A stretch of DNA of 31,847 nucleotides from a virus, in the IMG/VR virus record IMGVR_UViG_3300035188_000181, positions 1 through 31,847 of that record; one strand, written 5' to 3'. The position numbers and the translations under genes are program-made. Positions 1-8,841 of this stretch are shown piece after piece; the stretch's first letter is position 1; each line of letters begins with the position of its first letter. The notes under the pieces were generated by a model. It did no database searches. It was not told where the DNA came from and saw only the letters and a program-made list of their open reading frames with translations.

Positions 1-204
1 AATGTCATCAGCCGGGAAATCTGGAAGCTCTATCTCAGATTTTACGGAACCAAGCCCTCTGACCTTGGCTTCTTCCACCCATCTGCGAATTGTCTGGCGA
101 GGAACGCCAGTCGCATCAGACGCAGCCTTGAAGCTCCCAAACGTCTTGACGTAATGCAAACCCTTTAGGCATTGCTCGTCTTTAAGGCGTGATCCCGTGG
201 CCAT
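1..204 (-). CDS. Helix-turn-helix protein, N-terminal part (cut by left edge)
   Basis: The frame opens with ATG at 204 and runs 68 codons off the left edge. Residues about 20-50 (KTFGSFKAASDATGVPRQTI followed by RRW) look like a helix-turn-helix of the transposase/terminase-small type, followed by a short acidic stretch ending PDFPADDI. The start directly follows the TAA stop (205-207) of the preceding small membrane gene, so it belongs to the same leftward series. From memory, Rhizobiales phage proteins with this kind of N-terminus continue into a metallophosphoesterase domain; that part would lie outside the window, so it is only a suggestion. The reading frame is well supported and the function is not. 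Confidence 0.7.
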   Translation of the reverse strand, partial: MATGSRLKDEQCLKGLHYVKTFGSFKAASDATGVPRQTIRRWVEEAKVRGLGSVKSEIELPDFPADDI

Positions 205-435
205 TTAAGACTTGCACCGTTTGCGAATGTGATCCCAAGTCCCGCCGCGTTTTTGGCAATCACGCCACTGGGTCTCCAGATCAGGCGGCATTCTCTTTGT
301 TAGGTATGGAGCAGCAGATTTGACAATCTCAAAAGCGATGCCAAACCAAAACTTTGGACTTCTGACAACAACAATTGTACCAGCAAAGACGCCGAGCAGC
401 AAAACCAACAGCAATGCTGCATCGGCGAAATTCAT
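205..435 (-). CDS. Small single-pass membrane protein of the lysis region
   Basis: A 76-residue protein. I chose the ATG at 435 because it overlaps the stop of the preceding gene in a TGATG arrangement; the open frame extends further upstream but there it runs into that gene. Residues about 5-23 (ADAALLLVLLLGVFAGTIVVV) form one strong membrane segment. The C-terminal part is basic and has two cysteines (WRDCQKRGGTWDHIRKRCKS), so they could form a disulphide if it lies outside the membrane. Its place after the endolysin and a second holin-like gene suggests a role in lysis. It has no lipobox and no clear coiled coil, so I do not call it a spanin. Confidence 0.65.
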   Translation of the reverse strand: MNFADAALLLVLLLGVFAGTIVVVRSPKFWFGIAFEIVKSAAPYLTKRMPPDLETQWRDCQKRGGTWDHIRKRCKS

Positions 436-611
436 CACTTTGCAATGCTCTTGACAGCCGTATTCACTCCGCTGCGAATGAACATTCCCATTGCAGCGGT
501 TACACACAGATTGATGGTTTCTGAAATTCCAGCGTCACCAACCAAGTAAGCAGCGACAGATCCAACAATCGTTACGCCGCCGAGAATATAGGTCCGATAG
601 CCCTTCAGCAT
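435..611 (-). CDS. Small two-pass membrane protein, possible holin or antiholin
   Basis: A 58-residue protein starting at ATG 611, preceded by AAGGA seven bases upstream. The open frame extends further 5' but that part overlaps the endolysin in another frame. Two hydrophobic stretches (about residues 8-25 and 31-47) surround a short turn (VGDAGIS), and the C-terminus is basic. This is the size and layout of a small holin or of a holin partner. The cassette already has a three-segment holin candidate upstream of the endolysin, so this could be an antiholin or a second holin. The assignment rests on topology and position only. Confidence 0.6.
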   Translation of the reverse strand: MLKGYRTYILGGVTIVGSVAAYLVGDAGISETINLCVTAAMGMFIRSGVNTAVKSIAK

Positions 612-621
612 TTGATATTCC

Positions 622-1002
622 TTAGATGTATGGTTTCTTTCGTGGTAGCTGCCAATGCGGCGCATCTGGAAACGATTTCCAATCACCGCCCCATTCAAGA
701 GGCACGTCTTCTGCTCGTGCGGCAGCCCAAATAAATGGCGCGAGCTTGTGGTAAAGCGGCCAGTCCCATCGGGCCTTGCCATCGACCAATGGCACAACAT
801 CGACAGCGTGCCCTGTGATGTGTCTTGATCTCAAGATTTTGGTGGCACCGGCTTTCAAAAGTTCTTTCTGTCGCTCAAGCGTCCTCAAGCCCTCAACAAC
901 AGCAAAATCAACTTTTGTGATTTGTGCGGCCCGCTTAATCACCCGAACCAAGTCTGGATGAACACCTTTGAGCCTGGAAAGCGATGTAGACGATAACGTC
1001 AA
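622..1002 (-). CDS. Endolysin, M15-family peptidase (L-Ala-D-Glu or D-Ala-D-Ala type)
   Basis: A 126-residue zinc peptidase expected to cut peptide cross-links in peptidoglycan during lysis. The M15 signature is SRHITGHAVD, with predicted zinc ligands His61 and Asp68. The catalytic Glu103 lies in LEWGGDW and the third zinc ligand His116 in APHWQ. I start it at TTG 1002, not further upstream. A strong AAAGGAG lies eight bases before this codon, the family normally starts with TLS-SL-RLKGVHPDL as here, and the TTG overlaps the stop of a 38-residue frame (TTGA). The open frame continues 27 codons upstream to another TTG without a ribosome binding site. There is no signal peptide, so export would depend on the holin. 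The mode of action is confident; the exact bond cut is not. Confidence 0.93.
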   Translation of the reverse strand: MTLSSTSLSRLKGVHPDLVRVIKRAAQITKVDFAVVEGLRTLERQKELLKAGATKILRSRHITGHAVDVVPLVDGKARWDWPLYHKLAPFIWAAARAEDVPLEWGGDWKSFPDAPHWQLPRKKPYI

Positions 1003-1115
1003 GCGTGCTGCTCCTTTGGTCCGAGCTTTTTCTGATGGTGCAATGGACTTGGGCGTCTGCGCCTTACAATCCTTTTCCGCCAAGGCTTTGCGTTGGCGCC
1101 GGATGTTTTCTTCAT
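999..1115 (-). CDS. 38-residue very basic protein between holin and endolysin
   Basis: A short frame (ATG 1115 to TGA 999) encoding 38 residues, starting MKKTSGANAKPWRKRIVRRR. About a third of the residues are Lys or Arg. It has no ribosome binding site of its own, but its ATG overlaps the holin stop (ATGA) and its stop overlaps the endolysin TTG start (TTGA), the junction style of nearly every other gene here. It may encode a small peptide or may simply keep ribosomes moving between holin and endolysin (translational coupling). No domain is recognisable. The alternative is that it is only a coupling leader with no protein role. Confidence 0.45.
   Translation of the reverse strand: MKKTSGANAKPWRKRIVRRRRPSPLHHQKKLGPKEQHA
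1011..1017 (-). promoter_or_regulatory. Ribosome binding site that fixes the endolysin TTG start
   Basis: On the minus strand this reads AAAGGAG and lies eight bases before TTG 1002. It is one of the better Shine-Dalgarno matches in the leftward genes, and no such motif precedes the alternative TTG at 1083. It therefore decides the endolysin start. Confidence 0.75.
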
Positions 1116-1438
1116 TGATTGTTTGACGGAAGTTTAGGGCTTTTTGACCACCCTCTTGCCGCCCTCATAACGCCCTCGCAGAGCATCATTGCTGTAAGTC
1201 CGACTAAAAATCCCACTGCATGTTCTGTGCCTGCTTCAGCAGGAACAGGAAAATTGGCAGTCGCCATCTTATAGACCGGCGTTGTGAGGTATCCTGCTGT
1301 CAGGCTTCCGACAACAACAGCCGCGACAGCAGAAATCCAATCGTCAAATCCAGACAAAAACGCCCGAACAGTGCCGCCAGCAACACCAGCGATCAGGTGC
1401 GTCAACTTGATCCCGATAAACCCTTCAATCGGGTCCAT
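1112..1438 (-). CDS. Phage holin, three-segment type
   Basis: A 108-residue membrane protein starting at ATG 1438 with GAGGG just upstream. Three hydrophobic stretches are visible at about residues 12-30, 34-53 and 73-92, and the C-terminal tail is basic and polar (RAARGWSKSPKLPSNNQ), as in class I holins. It lies directly upstream of the M15 endolysin, the usual holin-endolysin order. Its function would be to permeabilise the inner membrane at a set time and release the endolysin. Family identity is inferred from topology and context and not from a specific motif. Confidence 0.75.
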   Translation of the reverse strand: MDPIEGFIGIKLTHLIAGVAGGTVRAFLSGFDDWISAVAAVVVGSLTAGYLTTPVYKMATANFPVPAEAGTEHAVGFLVGLTAMMLCEGVMRAARGWSKSPKLPSNNQ

Positions 1439-1499
1439 GCGTCACCCTCTAATTGTGCGCTTGGACCCTTATTGAAGCCTGAACAGAGCTTCGGGCAAT

Positions 1500-1522
1500 G
1501 TATTTCCAGTGATTTCTAGTGA
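1500..1522. repeat. Dispersed repeat copy A (two 10-bp units)
   Basis: On the plus strand bases 1503-1522 are two tandem ten-base units, TTTCCAGTGA and TTTCTAGTGA, preceded by GTA. The 23-base block matches copy B (16195-16217) at 22 of 23 positions and copy C (18415-18437) less well. It lies in the 85-base gap between the tail genes and the lysis cassette. The rest of that gap holds only a weak five-pair hairpin and the holin ribosome binding site. Confidence 0.7.
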
Positions 1523-1523
1523 A

Positions 1524-1724
1524 CTACCAGCCCGCCATTGTCGTGTATTTTTCGCCAAGACCATCGCAGTCCGCCTCAAATTCGGCTTTCTGCTCTGCGC
1601 TGTAGTTCCGGCGCTTTACTATCTTGAACGATTCGATTTCGCCATCAGCGTCTATGACGTTTTCCAGCCACAAAGCCTCAAGCGTGTTCGTCTTGATGTC
1701 ATGCGTTACGAATGCAAGTCTCAT
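1524..1724 (-). CDS. Conserved-looking small hypothetical protein after the tail fibre
   Basis: A 66-residue soluble protein starting at ATG 1724 with GAGG five bases upstream; it begins 11 bases after the fibre stop. The sequence (MRLAFVTHDIKTNTLEALWL onward) suggests a small beta-alpha fold ending in an acidic helix. I do not recognise a family. Its place just after a fibre gene would suit a fibre assembly chaperone or simply a spacer gene, but nothing in the sequence proves either. The frame, ribosome binding site and tight spacing make it a likely real gene. Confidence 0.6.
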   Translation of the reverse strand: MRLAFVTHDIKTNTLEALWLENVIDADGEIESFKIVKRRNYSAEQKAEFEADCDGLGEKYTTMAGW

Positions 1725-1735
1725 GTGATCCTCTA

Positions 1736-4189
1736 TTAAGCGTTTGACCCGCGTATGATGGCAAATGAAATGGTAGGCGTGTCAGATGCTGTACCGCCAG
1801 TTGTCCTAAACGAAATCTGAAATGAACCAGCCGCAACTGCCGTAACGTGCAACTCATATAGATTTGTTCCAGTCCTTTGGTTCAAAACAATAATGTCATT
1901 TGTTCCGACCTTTGAGTTGTTTACCGTAAACGATGCCCAAGTTGTTGAACCCGCAGCCGTGAACAATGTGATGCGTCCAACAGCCGAATTGATCGAAACG
2001 CTGGTCGTTCTCGAAGTTGATTGCGTGGCAGCGGCACCAGATCCGGTCCCGTATCCAAGCCGACCGCCTCCGGTATTTATGATTTCTCCGGCGCTGTTGA
2101 TTGTCAGTCTGTCAATATGTGACGTTGAGCCGTCATCTGTTGTGGCAAAGACAATTCTTCCAGGCGCGTCTGCGCCAGATGGCGCACCGTCAACTTGGTA
2201 TTTTATAGACGCGGCAATTCTCCATATTGCGCCGTCGTATAAATATCCTCTCAGAGCTAGAATGTTGTCATCCAAGACTGGAGCTGTAATTGTTGTTGTA
2301 TTACCGCCTCTCGCCTTGTAGCCATCTATGTTGCTTCCGCTGGCACTGGTTACTTGATTTCCAATTGATATTTGCGGGAGCGTACTGCTTGCATTCCAAA
2401 CAATAAATTGATTTTGTGTTTGTGCAACTGCTGCATCAGCCACTGTTTTGGCGTTTGCGTTTTGAATGATATAGGAAGCGCCAAGGGTAAGAATACTGTT
2501 TTTTGCATTTAGCGTTGCATTGTTTGCAGTTCCGTCAGAACCGAATGAGTATGTGTCAGTCGCATCATCAAACGTAATGGCGTCTGCTGCTGCTACATCA
2601 AAGCCGTTAAACCGCAAGGTGTTGGAAATTGGCTGGTATTGCTGAACGCTTGTTCCACTATACGAGACAAAAACGCCACCAGTTGTTCCGGCATATCCAG
2701 AAGCTGCGCCAAAATGAAAGGAAGAAGAAAACGCGCCATACATTGAGCTGGAGCTGATTGACGATGCCGGTATCGCATCAACTTCAAAATGTAGCGCGGC
2801 GTCTGGCTGAGAAATTAAAATCCCAGCAGCATCCTTTTTGGATGCTTTTTTTGAAGGGTAAATGCGCAGTCCATATCCAAAACTCGGCGTCAGCAGCAAT
2901 CGATCATGCACTGTGTCGGCATAGTCATAGTTTGTTGACAACTGCGATTGCCTCCATTCGCCGTTGTATGAATTGTTGAAATTGATTAGTGAATATGGGT
3001 CCGATCCGAACACATTTACCGATGAGATCGGTATTATGTAATAAGTTCCAGCGTTTAGATATAGCGATTTTTCAAGGGTTACTGTTGTAGCTGAGCAAGA
3101 AATATAATTGGCTTTTTTGAATCCAGTGACAGTTGTGCTTGCAAGAATAATTTGGCCGCCGCCGGATTTCAAAAATGATGTTGACGCATTTATTGTGAGG
3201 CTTGATACCGTTCCTGTTGCCGCCACAACTGTCGTAATTGATGCTGTTAAATCAATGATTGTTGCTCTTGAGTTATACCCAAGAGAAAATGCGGCCAATC
3301 CTGTAACGCCAGACAACTCAGAATTATATGAGCTTCCAGACAAAACATGTCCCGCTGTGTAGGAAAACAGATCAGCATTTCTGTTCTGGTTAATCGCCAG
3401 TGCTGATCCCCCAGTCCTTCTAAACAAAAATTCCGCGTTATACGTAGTGTCTATAATGTCTCCGACTGTGTAGCTATCAAGCGTAATACTTGGAAACGGT
3501 TGAGGTATAATTACGTCACCGGAAGAAATCTTGTATTGAAGCCCGCTTACGCCAGTAAGAGAATTTGACGTCTTACCAGTATATCTAATTTTTCGATTAT
3601 CAAACGCCAAAGCGCCGTCTCCAGGAGAATATGAAATTGTGTCGCTAGATGTTGGCACTCCTCCGTTTTTTGACAGTACAATTGCTGCGCCAGATGGTGG
3701 AAAATCTGTTGTATCGTCAAGATAAACGGTCGTTGTAGTGTCAATATTTGCCGGTTTTGCTGTGTCAGTGGTAACAACAGATCCGCCATCTATGAGAACA
3801 CCTCCGGCCAGTGTCTTGCCACGGAGAGCGTTAGTTTCAATCTTTGAAGATGTAATGGCATTTGCTGCGATTTGTGTCGCAGATATTGATCCATCAACAA
3901 CAATGCTTCCGTCAATTTTATTTGGAACACCAGACAGTTGCGCAGATGTAATGTAATCTGTCGGATCGATTGACGACACATAGGCGTATTTTACATAATA
4001 TGTTGTAAGCGGAGTGAGGTTAGTTATCGTTACAACTAACGACTTACCCTGATACACCAAGTTGGCTGCGCTAGGTGTAAATCCGCTTGTCGTTGAAGCC
4101 CACACTATAACGCTGTCCAAGTCATCACGGCCTGGATCATCAAGCGTCAAAATCAACGACGAAATAGAAGCTGTAAGTGTTGCTGGCAT
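1736..4189 (-). CDS. Tail fibre / tip-attached receptor-binding protein
   Basis: An 817-residue protein. ATG 4189 is chosen because it overlaps the TAA of the preceding tip protein (TAATG); the open frame runs 26 codons further into that gene. Residues about 1-85 look like a fibronectin III-type domain. They are followed by a GSISATQIAANAITSSKIETNALRG-type segment resembling the trimerising stalk at the C-terminus of lambda J-like proteins. The remaining 650 residues are Ser/Thr/Gly/Asn-rich beta-type sequence typical of fibres, with no enzyme motif. It probably attaches to the tip formed by the K-I-J fusion and binds the host receptor. The gene is AT-rich: one sampled line is 33% GC, far from the 68% sampled in the primase gene. 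Confidence 0.82.
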   Translation of the reverse strand: MPATLTASISSLILTLDDPGRDDLDSVIVWASTTSGFTPSAANLVYQGKSLVVTITNLTPLTTYYVKYAYVSSIDPTDYITSAQLSGVPNKIDGSIVVDGSISATQIAANAITSSKIETNALRGKTLAGGVLIDGGSVVTTDTAKPANIDTTTTVYLDDTTDFPPSGAAIVLSKNGGVPTSSDTISYSPGDGALAFDNRKIRYTGKTSNSLTGVSGLQYKISSGDVIIPQPFPSITLDSYTVGDIIDTTYNAEFLFRRTGGSALAINQNRNADLFSYTAGHVLSGSSYNSELSGVTGLAAFSLGYNSRATIIDLTASITTVVAATGTVSSLTINASTSFLKSGGGQIILASTTVTGFKKANYISCSATTVTLEKSLYLNAGTYYIIPISSVNVFGSDPYSLINFNNSYNGEWRQSQLSTNYDYADTVHDRLLLTPSFGYGLRIYPSKKASKKDAAGILISQPDAALHFEVDAIPASSISSSSMYGAFSSSFHFGAASGYAGTTGGVFVSYSGTSVQQYQPISNTLRFNGFDVAAADAITFDDATDTYSFGSDGTANNATLNAKNSILTLGASYIIQNANAKTVADAAVAQTQNQFIVWNASSTLPQISIGNQVTSASGSNIDGYKARGGNTTTITAPVLDDNILALRGYLYDGAIWRIAASIKYQVDGAPSGADAPGRIVFATTDDGSTSHIDRLTINSAGEIINTGGGRLGYGTGSGAAATQSTSRTTSVSINSAVGRITLFTAAGSTTWASFTVNNSKVGTNDIIVLNQRTGTNLYELHVTAVAAGSFQISFRTTGGTASDTPTISFAIIRGSNA

Positions 4190-7100
4190 TATGTGATGCT
4201 CGTCACGTTGATGGAACCAAGGGCAGAGGCTGATGAATAATTGCCCGACTTGTCGCGCATTCGGCACGCGACACGGTAGGTTATTCCCGTTGTTGAAAAT
4301 CTCGGGCTGTCAAACGTTCTGAGATCCACACTGGTTGATGTTGTCGCGCTTCTGATGATTTTACAATCTGGGTCTGTCCAGAAATTGTCTGTCGATCCAC
4401 TTACAACTGCATTAGGCGTATCATCGCCAGATGTTGCACCAGCCCTGACTTGCCCAATTCTAAATTCGTAAGCATCAAAATCATTGGGAGTTGCCGGTGG
4501 GTTGCTTACAACGAAATTGAGATTTGACGCTTTTCTTGTCACAGAAACAGTTGCTGTCGCCATAGATGCTGGCGGGGTGACGTCATGAATGAAGCTGCGA
4601 GCAGTGGTTGAGTAGTTCCCTCTGGCGTCATAGGCTTTGATGTAAAACGTCGTTGCGGATGTTGCGGATACGCCATTCAGAGTGGCAGCACTTGTGGCGC
4701 CTTTGTAAAGATACCCAGCCGATCCCCAGCTGCTGTTTGCTGAACGTATTTCGTAGCCAGCAATCGGCAGAGTTCCAGCGGTACTATCCGCCCAATCAAC
4801 ACCAAGAACGATTTTAGATGCCGCGATTTTGTTGATGGACTGGGTTGGAACCGGAACAGTGCCAGGAGATGAGACGGTCAAGCTAACGGACGCCGAGGTG
4901 GCTGAATACAGCCCTGCGCTGTCATAGGCTCTGACGTACCATGTCCTTGAAGTACCAGCAGAGGCTGGCGCAACCTCAATTTGTGTTGCGTCTGTCCTTG
5001 CTAAATATCCAGACCCACCCCAGCTTGTGTCTGACGTCCTGACCTCATAGCCCAAAACGTCAATTTCCGGGTTTTTTGTCCATCCAATGAAGACCTTGCT
5101 ACCATCAAAAGTGGTTGTCAGATCAGCCACAGCATTGGGCTTGTTTGTTCTTCCGACAACTTGATGCGAAGAAGTCGTCACCCACGGGCCTGTCCGCCCA
5201 TCTGAGGCAACAAGCCTCAATCGCATCGTGTAGTAGATGCCCTGCTCAACGTCTGAAAAATAAATGGGCTGGCCAATACGGGCAGATCCGCCATCTAGCC
5301 ACACACCACTTGAAAGGGACGATGTTTTGATGATTTGTCCCTCGACGTTCTGGACCGACTGCGGAACCCCGGAATTTGGAACTGAATAGGTTACTCTGAT
5401 GCGATAGCCATATTGACCGTTGCTTAAAACCTCCATCACCGTTTCGTCCGATTTAATGGATTGAACAGTAACAGTTGAGGTGATTACGGATTGAGACAAC
5501 GATGGAGGCTTTGTGATTTGGCTATCAAAATTGGGTATGGCCTCATTGTCGCTGTCGTAAACTGATGGCGCATAATCCACCAGCGTCAGCCTTGCCGTCA
5601 TGTTTTCCTGAGGCTCAACAGCAAGCACAAGACAGTCAACGCTCTCAGCATTGAGTGTGCCAGCCATGAACAAATTACCAGCCTTACCTTGCGTAGATGT
5701 TAGGCTGGCAGTCAGTGTTATGTCGGAATACAGTCCGCTCTGAGGCTTGGATGCAATTGTTCTTGTGACATCGGTTCCGTCTTCAAGCCTGATCCTGATG
5801 GTGTACTGCGTGCTTGCATCCATCGGGATCGCTTCTGTCAGCTTCAACTGTGTTGCACTGACAAATTCCTTGATGCGGCCAGACGCTATACCCCACATTG
5901 GCACGTCGTGCGTCACCTTTACCCTGTCACCTCTCTGGCAGATGAGATGCTCGATGTCTGCATTGAGTGTGTAGGTCTCTGGCCTCAATTTTAATTGCGC
6001 CAAGTGAAATCTGGCGTGTTTATAGATGGCCTTTTTTGTGGTCACGCCGGGAAGCGTAAGAGCTTCAAACAGTGTCGCATTTGCTGATGTATAACCGTCA
6101 TTATAGACGATCATTTCATCAGCCTGGTAGCCACGCTCGGAGTTGTTGAACTGAACACGAAAAGCGTGGGGAAGTTTTGGGTATGCTCTTGCACCCTCAA
6201 AACCCCATGAGTTTGCCGGCGTAAAAAATTGAGAGACGGTTGAGTTTGTCTTGTCAACAATCACTGTCCATTTCCCGTCCCGCAACGCAGGACTTGCTCG
6301 ACCACAGGCAGCAACGTCTCTTAACACTTCAAGAATGCTTCTTTGATCCACAACCAATAGATCGCACATGAACTCATTTGTGCTGCAGTAATTGTGCCAA
6401 GAGGCGAGAGATGTTAGATCGATCAGACTGTCTGAGATAGCCTGTGCATTTGCTGGATGCTGCAAGATATAACGGAATAGTGACGCCGGGTTTCTGGTCG
6501 GCCTGTCAACCCAAGACGTTCCGTTCCAGTCCTTGCAGATGGAAATGCAAGTCCCGTTAAAACCATCAACTGTGCCGCTCAATTGTTGCGAGGCCCGCAC
6601 ACGAATTGCAGTCATTGCCAAAGGCTTCGGTGCATTTATGGGCTTATTATCTGCAAATCCGGTGGCGGCGACAACGTAAGCACTTGTCAGATGCGTTCGG
6701 TTGTCGTTTACATCATTCCAAAGCTCATCGCTGCGCGTTGTTCTATAGACCCTGATTTCATGCGTTCCAGAGGCGACGTCAAATTCAACGTTCTTTGTAA
6801 AGGGCTTGAGATTGACAGCCGTATATTTGACGTTCTCTGAAATTGCCCTGACGTAAGTTGCGGCAGCAATTGTTATGTTTCTGCCTGATGTCGTAAGACC
6901 GGCTCCAGTTATTGTGAATGAAGCGTCCGGCCTCTTGTCAACATTTGACGCTGTGACAATAGAGTCGCCCTTGACAAGAACCCTCCACAGTTCTGTGCAA
7001 TTACCAGGAACAGTCGGAAATCTCGTAAATGTTGCGCTAAAACCAGTTTGCTCTGCCTGCAGGCGGGCAAGAAGATTTCCGCTGGGATTTGCATCTTTGT

Positions 7101-8841
7101 TATCGGTCAAAGAACCGGAAAGAACCGATATTTTGCTAAACTCATCAACAACGACAAAATGCCACTGGTAGACTTCTTCAAGCTGCTGATCGTTGTTAAT
7201 ATTGAAAAACGCCGTTGGAAGGCGAATTGTTTTTTCGTTGCTCTTGCTTGAAACGTCGCCCCAGTTTGTGATCGGTGCAAGCGTTGACGAGTTAAGCTGC
7301 CGCACCTGTAGAACTGCACTAAAGTCATCATCAACGTATTCGCCGACTTTTTGCGATCCTCCGGTCTTGAAGGCTCGAATGCCGTTTGGAAAATGAAGCG
7401 AGACGTTAATGTTTGACACATTTCCGCTTATCACACGGGTGATCGGTTTAGAGAGCAATCCCTTTCGATTTGTTCCACTTTGCGCGACGTATGTAGACGT
7501 CTGAAAAGTAAATGTGTTTGCAGTTGGAACTGATGCAATTTCAAACCATTCTGATGTCAATTCAGAATACCAAAAGTCACCAACACTTGCGCCATGATTT
7601 GTGCTTGTGATTGTGACAAGTCCGCTCGCGTTTCTTGACCAATCATAAGTCAATTGCGGAGCAAGCAGTTGGAAGTTTATAACCTCCTGCGTTGTGTCTC
7701 GGGGATAGATGTCGGAAAATTTGCTGTTCGTTTCACCACTTTCTCCGGTGAGCGTGGCGCTTGAAACTTCGTTCAAATTCTGAATTGGAATGTCTCCAAT
7801 TCTGATTTCTGAAACTTGCAAGGGACCATAACCCCAGCACAAAACAGCCCTGAGATAAGAGCTTACACCAGTTGTCTCGACATAGTTTTGGGCAGCCAGG
7901 GGCGGCGTATATTTGACTTTTCCAAGAACAATGGGAATGGCGCCGTATGGGTTTGGCTGGTTTGAGCCGCCTTCAAGAATGTTCTGTTTCTTTTCGTCTG
8001 CTAGTCCCTTGTTGCCTTCTTGACGAACAGGAAACAGATAATTCACCAAGAGGGCGCCTGCGCCAGCTATGGCGGCAGTTGCAAGCGCAGTTGTTGTCGC
8101 GAGGCCAAGGCCAAGGAACAGGAAATATGGGGCCAGAATTGGAGCAAGCAGCAAAGCGCCGACCAAGACGCCAATTTTCAGGACGTCTCTAAAGACGTCT
8201 CCTTCTGCGATTGCTCTGTATTCAACTCTTTGGCCCGCAAGCGGACGAAAATCTTTCCAGCGTTCCTTCGGGACATCAAATCCGTCCACGGTAATGATCG
8301 CAGGAGACCTGGTGCGCTCGGCTGGCGTGCAAGTCTGAATAAAAATCCACTGCTGGATTTCTGCCAAGGTGAGACCGGCTGGCACTTTCCCGTCCAGACG
8401 AACGGTTCGCAATGGATGCGCCAGCCCCGCCACAGAGACGCTCTCTGAGGCCCCTTCATACCTGTAGACCCCCTCCACCCTCTTGACCCAAATAGAGCCG
8501 TCCAGGCGCTCTACAACGGCATCTCGGCCTATTCTGACGTGGAGGAATTTTCCGGGCTCAGTGACAACCCCTACATGCTGGTTTCCGCCCCAAACACGAA
8601 AGACGACCACATCTCCAGGTTGTGGAGTGTCAACCCTTGCCCATCCCTCTCGATTTCGCGCTATGAGTTCGACAACTCTCTCGTCATCTGGCGCGTCGTA
8701 AAGTCCATCGAAGGACGGCAGATCGTTTCCAAACTGCTCTTTATGGACGAGCCTGACCAATCCCCAGCAGTCCAGACCATCCTTTGTGCGTCCGCCTGTG
8801 AGGTATGGAATGCCGATGTAATCGTTGACCCAGTGCGACAT
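4189..8841 (-). CDS. Tail-tip fusion: NlpC/P60 (K) + tail assembly (I) + host specificity (J/TipJ)
   Basis: A single 1550-residue frame combining what lambda makes from K, I and J. Residues 1-125 are an NlpC/P60 cysteine peptidase with Cys25 (GLDCWGL), His89 (NQHVGVV) and His101 (FLHV). Residues about 130-285 have a small ubiquitin-like region (VDGFDVPKERWKDFRPLAGQ) and a hydrophobic segment at about 222-268, as in I/TipJ N-termini. From about 290 the J-type body begins (GAIPIVLGKVKYTPPLAAQN, then LCWGYGPLQVSEIRIGDI). The last 315 residues or so hold three fibronectin III-like repeats with recurring Y-E-R and W-Y-RAYD motifs. The start overlaps the previous stop (TGATG). The protein should form the tail tip, open peptidoglycan locally and carry the fibre. 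The fusion is read directly from an uninterrupted frame. Confidence 0.88.
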   Translation of the reverse strand: MSHWVNDYIGIPYLTGGRTKDGLDCWGLVRLVHKEQFGNDLPSFDGLYDAPDDERVVELIARNREGWARVDTPQPGDVVVFRVWGGNQHVGVVTEPGKFLHVRIGRDAVVERLDGSIWVKRVEGVYRYEGASESVSVAGLAHPLRTVRLDGKVPAGLTLAEIQQWIFIQTCTPAERTRSPAIITVDGFDVPKERWKDFRPLAGQRVEYRAIAEGDVFRDVLKIGVLVGALLLAPILAPYFLFLGLGLATTTALATAAIAGAGALLVNYLFPVRQEGNKGLADEKKQNILEGGSNQPNPYGAIPIVLGKVKYTPPLAAQNYVETTGVSSYLRAVLCWGYGPLQVSEIRIGDIPIQNLNEVSSATLTGESGETNSKFSDIYPRDTTQEVINFQLLAPQLTYDWSRNASGLVTITSTNHGASVGDFWYSELTSEWFEIASVPTANTFTFQTSTYVAQSGTNRKGLLSKPITRVISGNVSNINVSLHFPNGIRAFKTGGSQKVGEYVDDDFSAVLQVRQLNSSTLAPITNWGDVSSKSNEKTIRLPTAFFNINNDQQLEEVYQWHFVVVDEFSKISVLSGSLTDNKDANPSGNLLARLQAEQTGFSATFTRFPTVPGNCTELWRVLVKGDSIVTASNVDKRPDASFTITGAGLTTSGRNITIAAATYVRAISENVKYTAVNLKPFTKNVEFDVASGTHEIRVYRTTRSDELWNDVNDNRTHLTSAYVVAATGFADNKPINAPKPLAMTAIRVRASQQLSGTVDGFNGTCISICKDWNGTSWVDRPTRNPASLFRYILQHPANAQAISDSLIDLTSLASWHNYCSTNEFMCDLLVVDQRSILEVLRDVAACGRASPALRDGKWTVIVDKTNSTVSQFFTPANSWGFEGARAYPKLPHAFRVQFNNSERGYQADEMIVYNDGYTSANATLFEALTLPGVTTKKAIYKHARFHLAQLKLRPETYTLNADIEHLICQRGDRVKVTHDVPMWGIASGRIKEFVSATQLKLTEAIPMDASTQYTIRIRLEDGTDVTRTIASKPQSGLYSDITLTASLTSTQGKAGNLFMAGTLNAESVDCLVLAVEPQENMTARLTLVDYAPSVYDSDNEAIPNFDSQITKPPSLSQSVITSTVTVQSIKSDETVMEVLSNGQYGYRIRVTYSVPNSGVPQSVQNVEGQIIKTSSLSSGVWLDGGSARIGQPIYFSDVEQGIYYTMRLRLVASDGRTGPWVTTSSHQVVGRTNKPNAVADLTTTFDGSKVFIGWTKNPEIDVLGYEVRTSDTSWGGSGYLARTDATQIEVAPASAGTSRTWYVRAYDSAGLYSATSASVSLTVSSPGTVPVPTQSINKIAASKIVLGVDWADSTAGTLPIAGYEIRSANSSWGSAGYLYKGATSAATLNGVSATSATTFYIKAYDARGNYSTTARSFIHDVTPPASMATATVSVTRKASNLNFVVSNPPATPNDFDAYEFRIGQVRAGATSGDDTPNAVVSGSTDNFWTDPDCKIIRSATTSTSVDLRTFDSPRFSTTGITYRVACRMRDKSGNYSSASALGSINVTSIT

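Noticed and set aside
1439-1499. Hairpin GAAGC...GCTTC as terminator of the tail genes
   Set aside because: Only five pairs and no T run on the minus strand.
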